Assembly (NCBI GenBank): GCA_003552565.1
Contig: PUNB01000115.1
Span: forward strand, 1-20,753
Source: Lentisphaerota bacterium
Lineage (GTDB): Bacteria; Verrucomicrobiota; Lentisphaeria; Oligosphaerales; PUNB01
Length of the DNA stretch: 20,753 nt
Reading direction: 5' to 3'
Position numbers and translations under genes: made by a program. This document shows, piece after piece, positions 7,241 to 15,643 of this stretch. Every line of letters begins with the position of its first letter. The stretch's first letter is position 1. The notes below the pieces were generated by a model that made no database searches, was not told where the DNA came from, and saw only the letters and a program-made list of their open reading frames with translations.

Positions 7241-7726
7241 ATGAACCGCCGCCGGAAAAAACATTATTTTCAATCACCTCCAGGCTCTCCGCCTCCTCTT
7301 GCTGTGACGGTACATAGGCGAGTAGCCTTCAGTGATGTCGACCCCATGGGAATTCTCTGGCATGGCAGATACCCGCTCTATTTCGAGCAGGCCAATGAGG
7401 AACTGGGCAGACAATGCAATATGACCTATGCGGATTTTTTCCGCGAAAATCTGCAGGCGCCGATAGTGCAATATCATATTGATTATTTCGACTCGCCGAG
7501 GTTGGGAGAGAAGACCGCGATCATTGGGAGAATGATTTGGAATGAAGGCGCCCGAATGAATATTGAGTATGAATTGCGCAAAGAATCCGGCCTTCTGGCT
7601 GCCGCCGCTTACACGGTGCAGATGTTCGTAACTGCCGAGGGTGAAACCTGCCTGGCAACACCGCCAATGCTGGAACGCTGTCGTCAACGCTGGCGGGCCG
7701 GCGAGTTTGCAAATTTGTTTCATTAG
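7241..7726 (+). CDS. 4HBT/YbgC-type hotdog acyl thioesterase
   Basis: 161 residues from ATG 7241. A GTG at 7196 would add 15 residues encoded by repeat-like sequence and is less likely. The motif RVAFSDVDPMGILWHGRYPLYFEQA is the 4-hydroxybenzoyl-CoA thioesterase/YbgC active-site segment, with Asp34 the probable catalytic residue and His41 and Glu49 in their usual places. The rest fits one hotdog domain. Such enzymes hydrolyse acyl-CoA or acyl-ACP. APE clusters contain one (ApeK-like), thought to edit or release chains. The ketosynthase follows after 85 bp, a spacer with repeated AATGAAACCAAT words and a GGGTTC/GAACCC inverted repeat. Confidence 0.9.
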   Translation: MNRRRKKHYFQSPPGSPPPLAVTVHRRVAFSDVDPMGILWHGRYPLYFEQANEELGRQCNMTYADFFRENLQAPIVQYHIDYFDSPRLGEKTAIIGRMIWNEGARMNIEYELRKESGLLAAAAYTVQMFVTAEGETCLATPPMLERCRQRWRAGEFANLFH

Positions 7727-7811
7727 TTAATTAGTTTCATTGGGTTCTTTGGCCATCAAGGCAATGCATCTAATGAGGAACCCCCAATGACGCTAATGAA
7801 ACCAATCCCGA

Positions 7812-8942
7812 ATGAAACCAATTATCCCGGTAATCACCAACAGCGCAATGCTCACAGCTTATGGATTGGGTACGCATTGCTGCTGGCGGGGGCTGGAACA
7901 CAAAAAGCCAGCAATGACGGATGCCCGCTCCGTTCTCCCTGAACTCAAGGTTGATGTAAAGGCCGGTATCGTGCCTGATCTGGAAATCAGCCAGCGTTCG
8001 CGGCTGTTGAGCATGATGCAGCCGGTACTGAATAAAATAAAACCGGCGGTGCCGACTGATGCCGACCTTATACTGGCCACGACCACGGGCGAGATAGATC
8101 TCCTGGAGAAACAAGCACTGGGGGAACTTGAATCGGCAGATGCCGCCGACCCTCAACATCTGCTCAGCTCTGTCCGCCGCGCCCTCGGCATACAGCCCGG
8201 CGGAAAAATTGTTTCCGCCGCCTGCGCTTCCTCTTCAACCGCCCTGACGCAGGCCGCGGCCATGATTGCCGCCGGTGAAACGGAAGCTGTTCTGGTAATC
8301 GCCGGAGACAGTGTCAGCGAATTTGTCATTGCCGGCTTTGCCTCTCTCATGGCGCTGTCAGCCGACTGTCCTCGCCCTTTCGACAGGAATCGTGACGGAC
8401 TTGCCGTCGGCGAAGCAACGGCGGCGGCTCTGGTTATGCACCCGGCAAGAGCCCGCCGAGAAAACCGCCCGGTCATCGCTTCTATCCGGGGCTGGGGTTT
8501 GACGGCGGATGCCAACCACATGACCGGCCCCTCACGAGACGGCCAGGGATTGACTGAGGCGATTCGTCGGGCACTGCGCCAGGCGGATATGGGCGCCGAC
8601 GGCATTCGCTCCATCTGTGCCCACGGAACCGGCACGGCTTACAATGACTCTATGGAAATGAAGGCTTTCCGCCGAGTCTTCAATGAGAATCCCGTACCGC
8701 TATATTCAATCAAAGGCGGCACCGGCCACACTATGGGCGCCGCCGGACTGGTGGAAATTCTGATCGCGGCTTATTCCCTCAGCCAGCCGGCGATAACGCC
8801 GACCGTCGGCTTGACTGAAGCGGATGCTGAAGCCGCCGGCTGGGTCAGCCCCGCGGGACAGAAAACAGCCCCGGAAAAAGATGGAGTTATCTCGACCAAC
8901 TCCGGCTTCGGCGGCATCAACTCCTGTGTCGTTCTGAGCTGA
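7812..8942 (+). CDS. Beta-ketoacyl-ACP synthase (KS 1, apparently active)
   Basis: 376 residues, somewhat shorter than FabF (about 410). All catalytic residues are present: Cys138 in SAACASSS, His271 in CAHGTGTAYND, Lys301 in SIKGGTGH and His306 in GHTMGAAG. The substrate-gate region DRNRDGLAVGEA is typical. It makes C-C bonds between an acyl chain and malonyl-ACP. It ends in a canonical NSGFGGINSCVVLS thiolase-fold C-terminus. The short N-terminal part (ITNSAMLTAYGLG) is a slightly eroded form of the usual VTGxG start. It most likely corresponds to ApeO of APE clusters. The pseudo-ketosynthase at 9322 is a candidate chain-length-factor partner. A strong hairpin lies 38 bp after the stop. Confidence 0.92.
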   Translation: MKPIIPVITNSAMLTAYGLGTHCCWRGLEHKKPAMTDARSVLPELKVDVKAGIVPDLEISQRSRLLSMMQPVLNKIKPAVPTDADLILATTTGEIDLLEKQALGELESADAADPQHLLSSVRRALGIQPGGKIVSAACASSSTALTQAAAMIAAGETEAVLVIAGDSVSEFVIAGFASLMALSADCPRPFDRNRDGLAVGEATAAALVMHPARARRENRPVIASIRGWGLTADANHMTGPSRDGQGLTEAIRRALRQADMGADGIRSICAHGTGTAYNDSMEMKAFRRVFNENPVPLYSIKGGTGHTMGAAGLVEILIAAYSLSQPAITPTVGLTEADAEAAGWVSPAGQKTAPEKDGVISTNSGFGGINSCVVLS

Positions 8943-8980
8943 AGCAACGTCAAACCGCATTTAGCCATTGAACATATTCA

Positions 8981-9009
8981 CCCGCCTGACAAGCAGGCGG
9001 GGGTCTTTT
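8981..9009 (+). terminator. Rho-independent terminator-like hairpin
   Basis: CCCGCCTG (8981-8988) and CAGGCGGG (8994-9001) form a perfect 8-bp GC-rich stem with a 5-nt ACAAG loop, followed by GGTCTTTT. It is placed 38 bp after the KS 1 stop, where a transcript end is expected. The T-run is short. It could instead be part of a dispersed repeat, because a second hairpin follows directly. Confidence 0.55.
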
Positions 9010-9049
9010 CCTGGAGCGGTATAAACGGCGGAGGCCCGCCGTCTCCAGG
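9010..9049. repeat. Nested GC-rich hairpin
   Basis: CCTGGAG (9010-9016) pairs with CTCCAGG (9043-9049). Inside it, ACGGCGG pairs with CCGCCGT. It directly follows the terminator-like stem. The rest of the 8943-9321 spacer holds AT-rich sequence, a TTTTTTGTGGCTATC block and repeat P copy 3, with no gene. Confidence 0.7.
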
Positions 9050-9187
9050 TACCTGGCGATGTTTGATAAAAAAAGATTTTATTTTTTGTGCCTTTTTGCA
9101 TGCCGCGACGTTTTATCACGCCGGAGCTTCGAAGGCGGAAGGCTTTATGGAGTCGGGTGTTTTTTGTGGCTATCAAACCCGGTGTTT

Positions 9188-9243
9188 CACATAAGCCCGA
9201 CGCCGGCGCGGTGCGCCGGATACCCTGAGGGAAAGACTTGATA
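9188..9243 (+). repeat. Repeat family P, copy 3 (best palindrome)
   Basis: CACATAAGCCCGACG leads into the palindrome CCGGCGCGGTGCGCCGG (7-bp arms), then ATACCCTGAGGGAAAGACTT. It lies about 80 bp upstream of the short pseudo-ketosynthase. Confidence 0.8.
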
Positions 9244-9321
9244 AATGATTTCTGGTGTCAGGTTTCGGGTTTCAGAGACACCTGAACACTGAAACCTTGA
9301 GTCTGATACAAAAATTACCCC

Positions 9322-10002
9322 ATGACAAACCCGATCATAAAAGCAGTAAGTATAGTAACCCCAAAGCGGGCTGCCGCCTGGGGAGATATGCAAAGTTTTT
9401 CGGAGACTTTGGCGGGCGCTTATGATTTCAGTTCCATCCCGAACTTATTTTCATACCCAGTGAAAAATTTCGGACGTTTTCCATTGACCGCCAAAGCCGC
9501 CTGCGCTGGTTGCGCACTGTTATTCCGAGCCGCCGGGATAGAATATCGTCAAAGAGAAAAACACCAAACCGCCCTGTTATGCTCCGGTTCCCCTCCCGCC
9601 AGTATCGCCAATCAAACGTTCTTCCGGGATTACCTTGACAGCGGCCGAGTCATGGGACGCGGCAATCTTTTCATTTACACCCTCCCGACCAGCGGACCAG
9701 CGGAGGTTTCCATTCATTTCGGACTTTGCGGCCCTTTTCTTTATATTGAATCGACTTCCGATCCTCTCGGCGAACTGCTGCGTGCCGCCCGGCGAACGGC
9801 CGTCACTGAACAGATTGACAATTCCGTCTGTCTTTGGCAGGACAGCCAAACCACTTTGGCTCTATACCTGCGAACACCATCTAATGGTGCTGATCAAACA
9901 ACCGAATTGCATGCGCGAATGGCTGACTCCGCCAACTGGCGGTCCCCCACTGACGCGGCGGGAAAATTATTAAACACCAGTTCTAAAATAAACGAAATAT
10001 AA
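9322..10002 (+). CDS. Short ketosynthase-like chain-length-factor protein (no active Cys)
   Basis: 226 residues that resemble only the N-terminal half of a ketosynthase. The alignable stretch runs through NFGRFPLTAKAACAGCALLFRAAG and GNLFIYTLPTSGPAEVSIHFGL to GPFLYIESTSDPLGELL. At the nucleophile elbow, where active enzymes have xxACASG, it reads ESTSDPLG with no Cys. There is no C-terminal half with the two His residues. This matches the short Ketoacyl-synt_2-type proteins annotated as ketosynthase chain-length factor in APE clusters (ApeC), which pair with the active synthase. It is therefore probably a real partner subunit and not a broken gene. The next frames hold no missing C-terminal half. 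The start codon ATG 9322 lacks a good Shine-Dalgarno. The last codons run into a dispersed repeat. Confidence 0.75.
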   Translation: MTNPIIKAVSIVTPKRAAAWGDMQSFSETLAGAYDFSSIPNLFSYPVKNFGRFPLTAKAACAGCALLFRAAGIEYRQREKHQTALLCSGSPPASIANQTFFRDYLDSGRVMGRGNLFIYTLPTSGPAEVSIHFGLCGPFLYIESTSDPLGELLRAARRTAVTEQIDNSVCLWQDSQTTLALYLRTPSNGADQTTELHARMADSANWRSPTDAAGKLLNTSSKINEI

Positions 10003-10038
10003 ACGGTTTTCTTTGCTTCTTTCTTTTTTCGTGAAAAG
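9991..10038 (+). repeat. TTTTCTTTGCTTCTTTC repeat, copy A (half hairpin)
   Basis: Starts AACGAAATATAAACGG. It shares 45 or more positions with copy B at 10106, but is cut off after GTGAAAAG, so the right hairpin arm is missing. It overlaps the stop codon of the pseudo-ketosynthase. Confidence 0.85.
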
Positions 10039-10105
10039 CACTCACAGACAGCCGTAAGATTACGAAATCATCTTTCAGCAACACCGTTCGAACGCAACAT
10101 AAACA

Positions 10106-10165
10106 AACGAAATATAAGCGGTTTTCTTTGCTTCTTTCTTTTTTCGCGAAAAGAAAGAAGAAATA
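10106..10165 (+). repeat. TTTTCTTTGCTTCTTTC repeat, copy B (full hairpin)
   Basis: CTTCTTTC-TTTTTT-CGCG-AAAA-GAAAGAAG forms a long purine/pyrimidine hairpin ending 22 bp before the first B12 radical SAM gene. It is identical over its core to copy C at 15840. The ribosome-binding AAGGA lies just beyond it. Confidence 0.85.
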
Positions 10166-10186
10166 AATTGGCACCAAGGAAACTTC

Positions 10187-11446
10187 ATGAAAATCAAACT
10201 CCTCTATCCCCGCTGGCCCAAGCTGCCCAATCAGCCGGAATTTCATTTACCTCCGCACGCCCCGGTCTGCGTCGCCGCGGCTCTGCCGCCCGAAGTGGAA
10301 GTCTCTTTTTGCGATGAGCACGTTCAGCAGATTGACTTCCAGGAGCAGGCTGACCTGGTCGCCATCTCCTGTATGCTGACCTGTCAACTGCCCCGCGGCT
10401 GGGAGATAGCCGACCGTTTTCGGAATCAAGGAGTGCCGGTTATTTTCGGCGGTATCGGCACCATGCTTAACCCGCAGGAAACTTTAGCGCATGCGGACAG
10501 TGTTTTTCTCGGCGAAGTGGAAGGCCGATGGGAGGAGATACTCGCCGACCTGCAGTCTGGAGAGCTGAAACCGATTTACAATTATCAGCACAACTTCGCG
10601 GACATAGAAAGCATCGGCCCGGCCCGTCGGGAGATTCTTGATCGCGATCTATACAACTTCAAGGGAGTGCAGATGGTTGACCTGGTACACGCCTCCCGCG
10701 GCTGCCGATTCAACTGCTTCCCCTGCTGTACTCCTTTCCTGGGCGGCCGCCGTTTCCGTCCCCGTCCAATAGACCGGTTTCTAGAAGAAATCGAAAGCAT
10801 TGACAACAGTCGCCTGTTCATTGTCGACAACTCGCTGGCTCAGGATGATGAATGGGAAAAGGAATTGTTCAAAGCGATGATCCCGCTGAAGAAAAAATGG
10901 GTATCGCATCCGATCAAGGAAGAAGATGAAATCCTGGACCTGGCGGCGGAGGCCGGCTGCTGGTACGTCTATCAAGCGATAATCGACACCTCGCCGGTGG
11001 TGGCGGAGAGAATTCGACGGTACAAGGAGCGCGGCATCGGAGTGGAAGGGACAATCATCCTGGGCACTGACGAACACGATGAAGACAGCATCAAGCGCTT
11101 GGTCGATTTTCTTCTGGAGCTTGACCTCGACCTGGCGGAATTCACCGTCATGACACCTTTCCCGGGCACTCCGATTCGAGAAAAATTATTGAATGAAAAC
11201 AGAATTCTGCATAATGACTGGCGCCGTTACACCTGCGGTGAAGCGGTCTTTCAACCGGCGAAGATGAGTCCGGAAAAACTAGATGAAATGGCCCAGTACG
11301 CCTGGGACGCCTTTTACGCCGACTGCAGCATTGAACTGAAAATGGCCAAGCTTTATGTTGATGTAATGAAGAAAGAGAAAGCTGACGGTACCTACCTTCG
11401 GCAAAGAATAAACCGTGAACACAAGTGGGGAAGAACCGGAAAATGA
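10187..11446 (+). CDS. B12-binding-domain radical SAM protein 1
   Basis: 419 residues. Residues 1-125 form a Rossmann-like cobalamin-binding domain (VAISCMLTCQLP, PVIFGGIGTMLNP, SVFLGEVEGRW). Residues about 165-370 form the radical SAM barrel, with 4Fe-4S ligands Cys173, Cys177 and Cys180 in SRGCRFNCFPCC. PFPGTPIREKL matches the late-barrel signature of B12-rSAM enzymes. This class B family includes methyltransferases and ring-forming enzymes, and ladderane-lipid clusters contain such proteins. The substrate here is likely an acyl-ACP or lipid (inference). ATG 10187 has AAGGA 7-8 nt upstream. The gene overlaps the next by 4 bp and heads a compact five-gene unit ending at 15499. Confidence 0.9.
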   Translation: MKIKLLYPRWPKLPNQPEFHLPPHAPVCVAAALPPEVEVSFCDEHVQQIDFQEQADLVAISCMLTCQLPRGWEIADRFRNQGVPVIFGGIGTMLNPQETLAHADSVFLGEVEGRWEEILADLQSGELKPIYNYQHNFADIESIGPARREILDRDLYNFKGVQMVDLVHASRGCRFNCFPCCTPFLGGRRFRPRPIDRFLEEIESIDNSRLFIVDNSLAQDDEWEKELFKAMIPLKKKWVSHPIKEEDEILDLAAEAGCWYVYQAIIDTSPVVAERIRRYKERGIGVEGTIILGTDEHDEDSIKRLVDFLLELDLDLAEFTVMTPFPGTPIREKLLNENRILHNDWRRYTCGEAVFQPAKMSPEKLDEMAQYAWDAFYADCSIELKMAKLYVDVMKKEKADGTYLRQRINREHKWGRTGK

Positions 11447-12807
11447 AGATTTTATTGATATCCACCAATACCGCCAGTTCCCCCTACCCTGTTTATCCAC
11501 TGGGCCTGTCTATGGTGGCTCAGGCATTGCGTGAACGGGACCATGAGGTGCGAATTTTTGATTTTCTCCACAACCGGCGTTCCCTCTCAACCCTTGAATC
11601 GGTGGTCAAGGAGATGCAGCCGGAGGCGGTCGGACTGTCGATCCGCAATATTGACAACGTCAACCTTGTGCATGAAGAACGGTACATTGAGCATGTAACC
11701 GAGATTGTTCAACAGGTTCGGCGTTTTTCAAAGGCTGTAATCGTTGCCGGCGGTTCAGCTTTTTCAATCCTGCCGGAAGAGATCATGGAAACTGTCGGCG
11801 CCGACTACGGTATCGTCGGCGAAGGCGAAATCGCTTTCCCCGAACTGCTCGAACAAATTGATGCCGACAACGCTCCGCCGGTCGGCTCCATTATCCGCCA
11901 GCGCCAGCCGATTGACTGCGGAGGTCTGCCCTCCGCGTATTATGAACCTGAACTGATGCGCCATTATCTGACCAGCGGCAGCGTGGCTTCCGTCCAGACC
12001 AAAAGAGGATGCCCTCTCAACTGTGTCTACTGTTCCTACCCGGCTCTCGAAGGCGCCAGAATCCGTCCGCGGCCGGCGGCGGACGTTGTGGATAATATTG
12101 AAACCCTGATTGGAGAGCACGGAGCCAACTTCATATTTTTCACCGATTCCGTCTTCAATGATGATCAGGGACAGTATCTGGAAGTGCTGCGGGAAATGGA
12201 GAAGCGCCGTGTGCAGATTGCCTGGTCCGCTTTCATCAAGCCTTCCGGCTTGACTCCGGAGATCATTCAAATGATGAAGCGAACCGGTTTAAAAGCGGCG
12301 GAACTGGGAACTGACGCCGCCTGCGACACCACCCTGCGGGGACAGCGGAAAGACTTCACCTGGCAACAGGTGCAAACCGCCAGCCATAACCTGATGGATG
12401 CGGGCATTTCCACGGCTCATTACTTTATGTTCGGCGGCCCGGAAGAAACCCCGGAAACAGTCCAGGAAGGCATTGACAACATTTTAAAACTGCCCTGCTC
12501 AGCCGCTTTTGTGTTCATGGGCATACGTATTCTTCCAGACACTGAACTATATGAAATAGCGGTACGCGAAAACATTATTGAGCGAGGACGAAAGCTGCTG
12601 GAGCCAGTATATTACCTTTCTCCCAAAGTCGATCGGGAATGGCTGGAACAGACCTTGTCAACAGCTTTCGAGCCATATTCCCACATACTTTTCCCCCCGG
12701 ATGCTCTTGATGATAAGCTGCAGCTGCTGCATAAACTCGGCCATGCCGGTGCGCTCTGGGATTTATTGGCCCCGGCAGCCGGCCCGAAGAAGGCGCAAAA
12801 TTCATAA
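11443..12807 (+). CDS. B12-binding-domain radical SAM protein 2 (lipid-biosynthesis type)
   Basis: 454 residues from ATG 11443, which makes an ATGA overlap with the previous stop and has GGGGAAG upstream. A GTG at 11425 is possible but less likely. The N-terminal cobalamin-binding domain has YPLGLSMVAQALRERDHEV, then VIVAGGSAFSILPEE and DYGIVGEGE, all typical. The radical SAM motif is Cys190/194/197 in KRGCPLNCVYCSYP, and TDSVFNDD and ELGTDAACD are further barrel motifs. It resembles the family annotated as lipid-biosynthesis B12-binding/radical SAM protein found in ladderane-type gene regions. Its sequence differs greatly from protein 1, so the pair probably performs two successive steps rather than being a recent duplication. 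Confidence 0.9.
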   Translation: MKILLISTNTASSPYPVYPLGLSMVAQALRERDHEVRIFDFLHNRRSLSTLESVVKEMQPEAVGLSIRNIDNVNLVHEERYIEHVTEIVQQVRRFSKAVIVAGGSAFSILPEEIMETVGADYGIVGEGEIAFPELLEQIDADNAPPVGSIIRQRQPIDCGGLPSAYYEPELMRHYLTSGSVASVQTKRGCPLNCVYCSYPALEGARIRPRPAADVVDNIETLIGEHGANFIFFTDSVFNDDQGQYLEVLREMEKRRVQIAWSAFIKPSGLTPEIIQMMKRTGLKAAELGTDAACDTTLRGQRKDFTWQQVQTASHNLMDAGISTAHYFMFGGPEETPETVQEGIDNILKLPCSAAFVFMGIRILPDTELYEIAVRENIIERGRKLLEPVYYLSPKVDREWLEQTLSTAFEPYSHILFPPDALDDKLQLLHKLGHAGALWDLLAPAAGPKKAQNS

Positions 12808-12843
12808 CCTCGGACGGAAGGCTGACTTTGTGACTCGAAAGTC

Positions 12844-14031
12844 GTGTATAACAATATCTTGAAGCAAGCTTTTAACAACAAAATCTGGGCGGTTATCCCG
12901 GTGTTCAACAACGCCGGCACGATACATCGAATCGCTTCCGAGTGCCGAAGTCACCTTGCCAATGTTCTAGTGGTCGATGACGGCTCCACTGATGGAGAAG
13001 TCAAACAGCTTCTGGCGGATCTTGATGTTACGGTTCTGCGTCATGCTCAAAACCTGGGCAAAGGAGCGGCTCTGCGGACCGCCTTTTCTCATATCCAAAT
13101 GGAGCAAGGCGATTACGCCATCACCCTGGACGGAGACGGCCAACATTCCCCAGACGATATCCCCGCCTTTATTGAGCAGCTGGAGGAAGACACAATCATT
13201 ATCGGCAACCGGCGGGATATCACTGGGGACATGCCCGGACGCAGCCGTTTCGGCCGCCGATTCTCCGATTTCTGGGTGTGGCTGGAGACCGGAACTTTTC
13301 TGCGCGACACCCAAAGCGGTTTCCGCGCTTACCCAGTGAAGCATGTTACCCAGCTGAAACTGCGCTGCCGATATTATGATTTCGAGATCGAAGTCCTGGC
13401 CCGAGCCGCCTGGGCGGGATTGAATTTCAAGCAAGTGCCGATTAAAGTTTATTACGCCCCGCCGCAAGAAAGGATTTCCAGCTTTCGACCGTTTGTCGAC
13501 AATCTGCGAATATCGCTTACCCACACGCGCCTGATCGGCAGGAATCTCAACCCCTGGCCGAAACGCCGTTTAGTGGAGCGGGATTTTTCCCCGAGCGATT
13601 TCTTCCGGCATCCCAATGTGTATTTACGGAGTCTGCTCAAGGAAAACGCCACTCCCTCCGGCCTGGCGATTGCCGCCTGGTTCGGGGTTTTCCTCGGCGC
13701 CCTGCCTTTAATCGGCATGCACATGATGACGGTTATTTTTGTCGCCGCCCGTTTGCGACTCAACAAAGCCATGGCGCTGGCCATCCAGAACCTATGCATG
13801 CCGCCGGTGGTTCCCGGCATCTGCATAGCCATAGGCTTTTTTCTACGTCATGGATATCCAATCACACAAGTGTCCATCTCCCATCTGGGAGCGGCACCTA
13901 TACAGCGGCTGTGGGAATGGGTGCTGGGCTCCATGGTGGTTGCCCCGCTGCTGGCGACCATAGTCGCCGCCGCGGTATACCTGGCTTGCAGCTGGATGCG
14001 AAATAAACTAAAAAAAGGAAATCAGTCATAA
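12844..14031 (+). CDS. GT2 glycosyltransferase fused to a DUF2062 membrane domain
   Basis: 395 residues. The N-terminal GT-A domain has AVIPVFNNAGTI, VLVVDDGSTDG (43-51), the metal-binding DGDGQH motif (96-101) and DTQSGFRAYP, all typical of GT2 enzymes acting on lipid acceptors. Residues about 250-390 form a DUF2062 domain with hydrophobic helices (GLAIAAWFGVFLGALPLIGMHM and later ones), anchoring it to the inner membrane. It probably transfers a sugar to the lipid product or its carrier. The start is GTG 12844, because an in-frame stop at 12823 leaves no upstream ATG. TTG 12859 is an alternative. The stop overlaps the ACP ATG by one base (TAATG), so the two are translationally coupled. Confidence 0.88.
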   Translation: MYNNILKQAFNNKIWAVIPVFNNAGTIHRIASECRSHLANVLVVDDGSTDGEVKQLLADLDVTVLRHAQNLGKGAALRTAFSHIQMEQGDYAITLDGDGQHSPDDIPAFIEQLEEDTIIIGNRRDITGDMPGRSRFGRRFSDFWVWLETGTFLRDTQSGFRAYPVKHVTQLKLRCRYYDFEIEVLARAAWAGLNFKQVPIKVYYAPPQERISSFRPFVDNLRISLTHTRLIGRNLNPWPKRRLVERDFSPSDFFRHPNVYLRSLLKENATPSGLAIAAWFGVFLGALPLIGMHMMTVIFVAARLRLNKAMALAIQNLCMPPVVPGICIAIGFFLRHGYPITQVSISHLGAAPIQRLWEWVLGSMVVAPLLATIVAAAVYLACSWMRNKLKKGNQS

Positions 14032-14300
14032 TGAACAAAGATTTATCAGAACTCAAAGAGGAATTGAAAGCAGCCCTGATCGAAAACCTTTCTCTGGAAG
14101 ATATCACCCCCGATCAAATCGATGACGACATGCCGTTGTTCGGGGATGAAGGGCTGGAGCTTGACTCCCTGGACGCGGTTGAAATCGTCGTCATGCTGCA
14201 AAGAAATTACGGTTTGGACGTAAAAGAACTGCAGAAAGGCAGAGAGATATTTCAATCCATTAACACATTGGCCGAATACGTTCAGAAAAACGCTTCCTGA
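14031..14300 (+). CDS. Acyl carrier protein 1
   Basis: 89 residues, normal ACP length. The phosphopantetheine site is Ser46 in GLELDSLDAVEIVV, the standard D-S-L context on helix II. Acidic residues are concentrated around it. It would carry growing acyl chains for the adjacent ketosynthase, whose ATG is 9 bp downstream. The position between a glycosyltransferase and a FabF-like enzyme resembles the ACP-KS pairs of APE and ladderane clusters. A phosphopantetheinyl transferase must come from elsewhere in the genome. Confidence 0.95.
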   Translation: MNKDLSELKEELKAALIENLSLEDITPDQIDDDMPLFGDEGLELDSLDAVEIVVMLQRNYGLDVKELQKGREIFQSINTLAEYVQKNAS

Positions 14301-14308
14301 AAAAACTC

Positions 14309-15499
14309 ATGTCCACCGCCGCTCCACTATTCATTACCGGCTTAGGCACTGTCTCCGCCGCCGGCGCGGGGATTGACGCCACCTGGCAAGGGTTCTCCTC
14401 ATCGTCTCCGGTCTCACCTCCCGCCCCGGCCTCAATTATTGAGACGGAACTGCGACAGCCTGTGTTCGAGGTTTCCCTGCCGGAGAATATTTTTCCGACA
14501 TCCGTCGATTTCCCCTCCCGCACGGCTGAACTGACAGCTCTGGCGGCTCGGGAAGCTTTGGAAAACGCCGGCAAACCGCACACGGAAAAAAACCTGACAA
14601 TCGGAGTGTGTCTGGGCACGACCGTGGCGTGTCAGCTCAACAGCCTGGAGTTCTATCAGCAATTCCGACAGACCTCGAAACCAGACCTGTTACCGGTTAA
14701 ACAATATCTCCGCGGCAACTTGGCTGAATTCATCGCCGAATTATTCAGTCTCCACGGACCGCGCAGCACCCTGGTCAACGCCTGTGCTTCCGGCACTGAC
14801 GCCATTGGAGCGGCAATGAACTGGGTAAACTCCGGCTTATGTGATTTAGCCATCGCCGGCGGCGGTGACGAACTGAATCGAATTCCCTTGGCCGGTTTCA
14901 ACTCCCTGGGCATCATGAGCGAAGCTCCCTGTCGACCTTTCGACCGGCATCGAGACGGCCTTAATCTCGGAGAAGGAGCGGGAGTAGTAATCATCGAAAG
15001 CCAGGCAAGCACCCGAAAACGCCGACGCGACCCCGGCTTAACTCTGGCCGGCTACGGCTCCGGCTGCGACGCCCACCACATGACCGCCCCGCATCCCCAG
15101 GGAGTCGGACTGCGGCTGGCTGTGCGAACAGCACTGGAACAAGCCGGATTAAAGCCGGAAAACATCGCCTTCGCCAACGCCCACGGCACTGCCACCCGTG
15201 ACAATGACCGTGTTGAAGGCGGAGTGTTAGCGGATATTTTCGGCTCCTCCTTGCCGGTGTATTCAACCAAAGGCCGCACCGGCCACACCCTCGGCGGTGC
15301 CGGCGGTCTGGAAGCGGTCTTCACCGCTCTGAGCCTGCGGGAAGGCTGGATTCCCGCCAGTACCGGCTTCAGCGAGCAGGATCCGGAAATTCCTTTAACC
15401 CCCGTCGCCGAAGCCGTCAACCACCACGGCAAAGCCGCCATATCCACCTCCCTGGCCTTCGGCGGCGGCAATTCAGCCATTATTATCACTAGTGCTTAG
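14309..15499 (+). CDS. FabF-type beta-ketoacyl-ACP synthase (KS 2, apparently active)
   Basis: 396 residues with a complete catalytic set: Cys159 in VNACASGTDAIG, His292 in NAHGTATRDND, Lys321 in STKGRTGH and His326 in GHTLGGAGG. DRHRDGLNLGEGAG and a C-terminal SLAFGGGNSAI complete the signature. It starts with FITGLGTVSAAG, the normal KAS II opening. It condenses malonyl-ACP with the chain on the carrier. The gene is tightly coupled to ACP 1 and follows the radical SAM pair, so it probably builds the chain that those enzymes modify. It is clearly different from KS 1. The pseudo-ketosynthase at 15891 may be its partner. The spacer after it is repeat-rich. Confidence 0.93.
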   Translation: MSTAAPLFITGLGTVSAAGAGIDATWQGFSSSSPVSPPAPASIIETELRQPVFEVSLPENIFPTSVDFPSRTAELTALAAREALENAGKPHTEKNLTIGVCLGTTVACQLNSLEFYQQFRQTSKPDLLPVKQYLRGNLAEFIAELFSLHGPRSTLVNACASGTDAIGAAMNWVNSGLCDLAIAGGGDELNRIPLAGFNSLGIMSEAPCRPFDRHRDGLNLGEGAGVVIIESQASTRKRRRDPGLTLAGYGSGCDAHHMTAPHPQGVGLRLAVRTALEQAGLKPENIAFANAHGTATRDNDRVEGGVLADIFGSSLPVYSTKGRTGHTLGGAGGLEAVFTALSLREGWIPASTGFSEQDPEIPLTPVAEAVNHHGKAAISTSLAFGGGNSAIIITSA

Positions 15500-15591
15500 T
15501 GAGAGGGTATGCGATAAGGTGTTTACAGTCACTGTACTCAAAAATAAGGCTCTACAGGGAAATCTGCAGGTAAGATGTTAAATAGATTCGA

Positions 15592-15643
15592 GTGTACGAG
15601 TACGGGAAATGCGGCATCGTCATACGGTTTCGTACTCGTACAC
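15592..15643. repeat. Perfect 13-bp hairpin GTGTACGAGTACG
   Basis: 15592-15604 and 15631-15643 are exact reverse complements with a 26-nt loop. The stem itself contains the palindrome GTAC. No T-tract follows, so it is not a good terminator. It lies 93 bp after the KS 2 stop. Otherwise the 15500-15890 spacer holds a tandem repeat and hairpin-repeat copy C, with no gene. Confidence 0.8.

Noticed and set aside
9322..10002. Pseudogene reading of the short ketosynthase-like gene
   Set aside because: The short length and missing Cys suggested decay, but other frames and the downstream sequence hold no ketosynthase C-terminal half. The size fits the short chain-length-factor family.
12967..13524. 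185-residue minus-strand frame
   Set aside because: Shadow of the GT2 domain, whose motifs are clear on the + strand.
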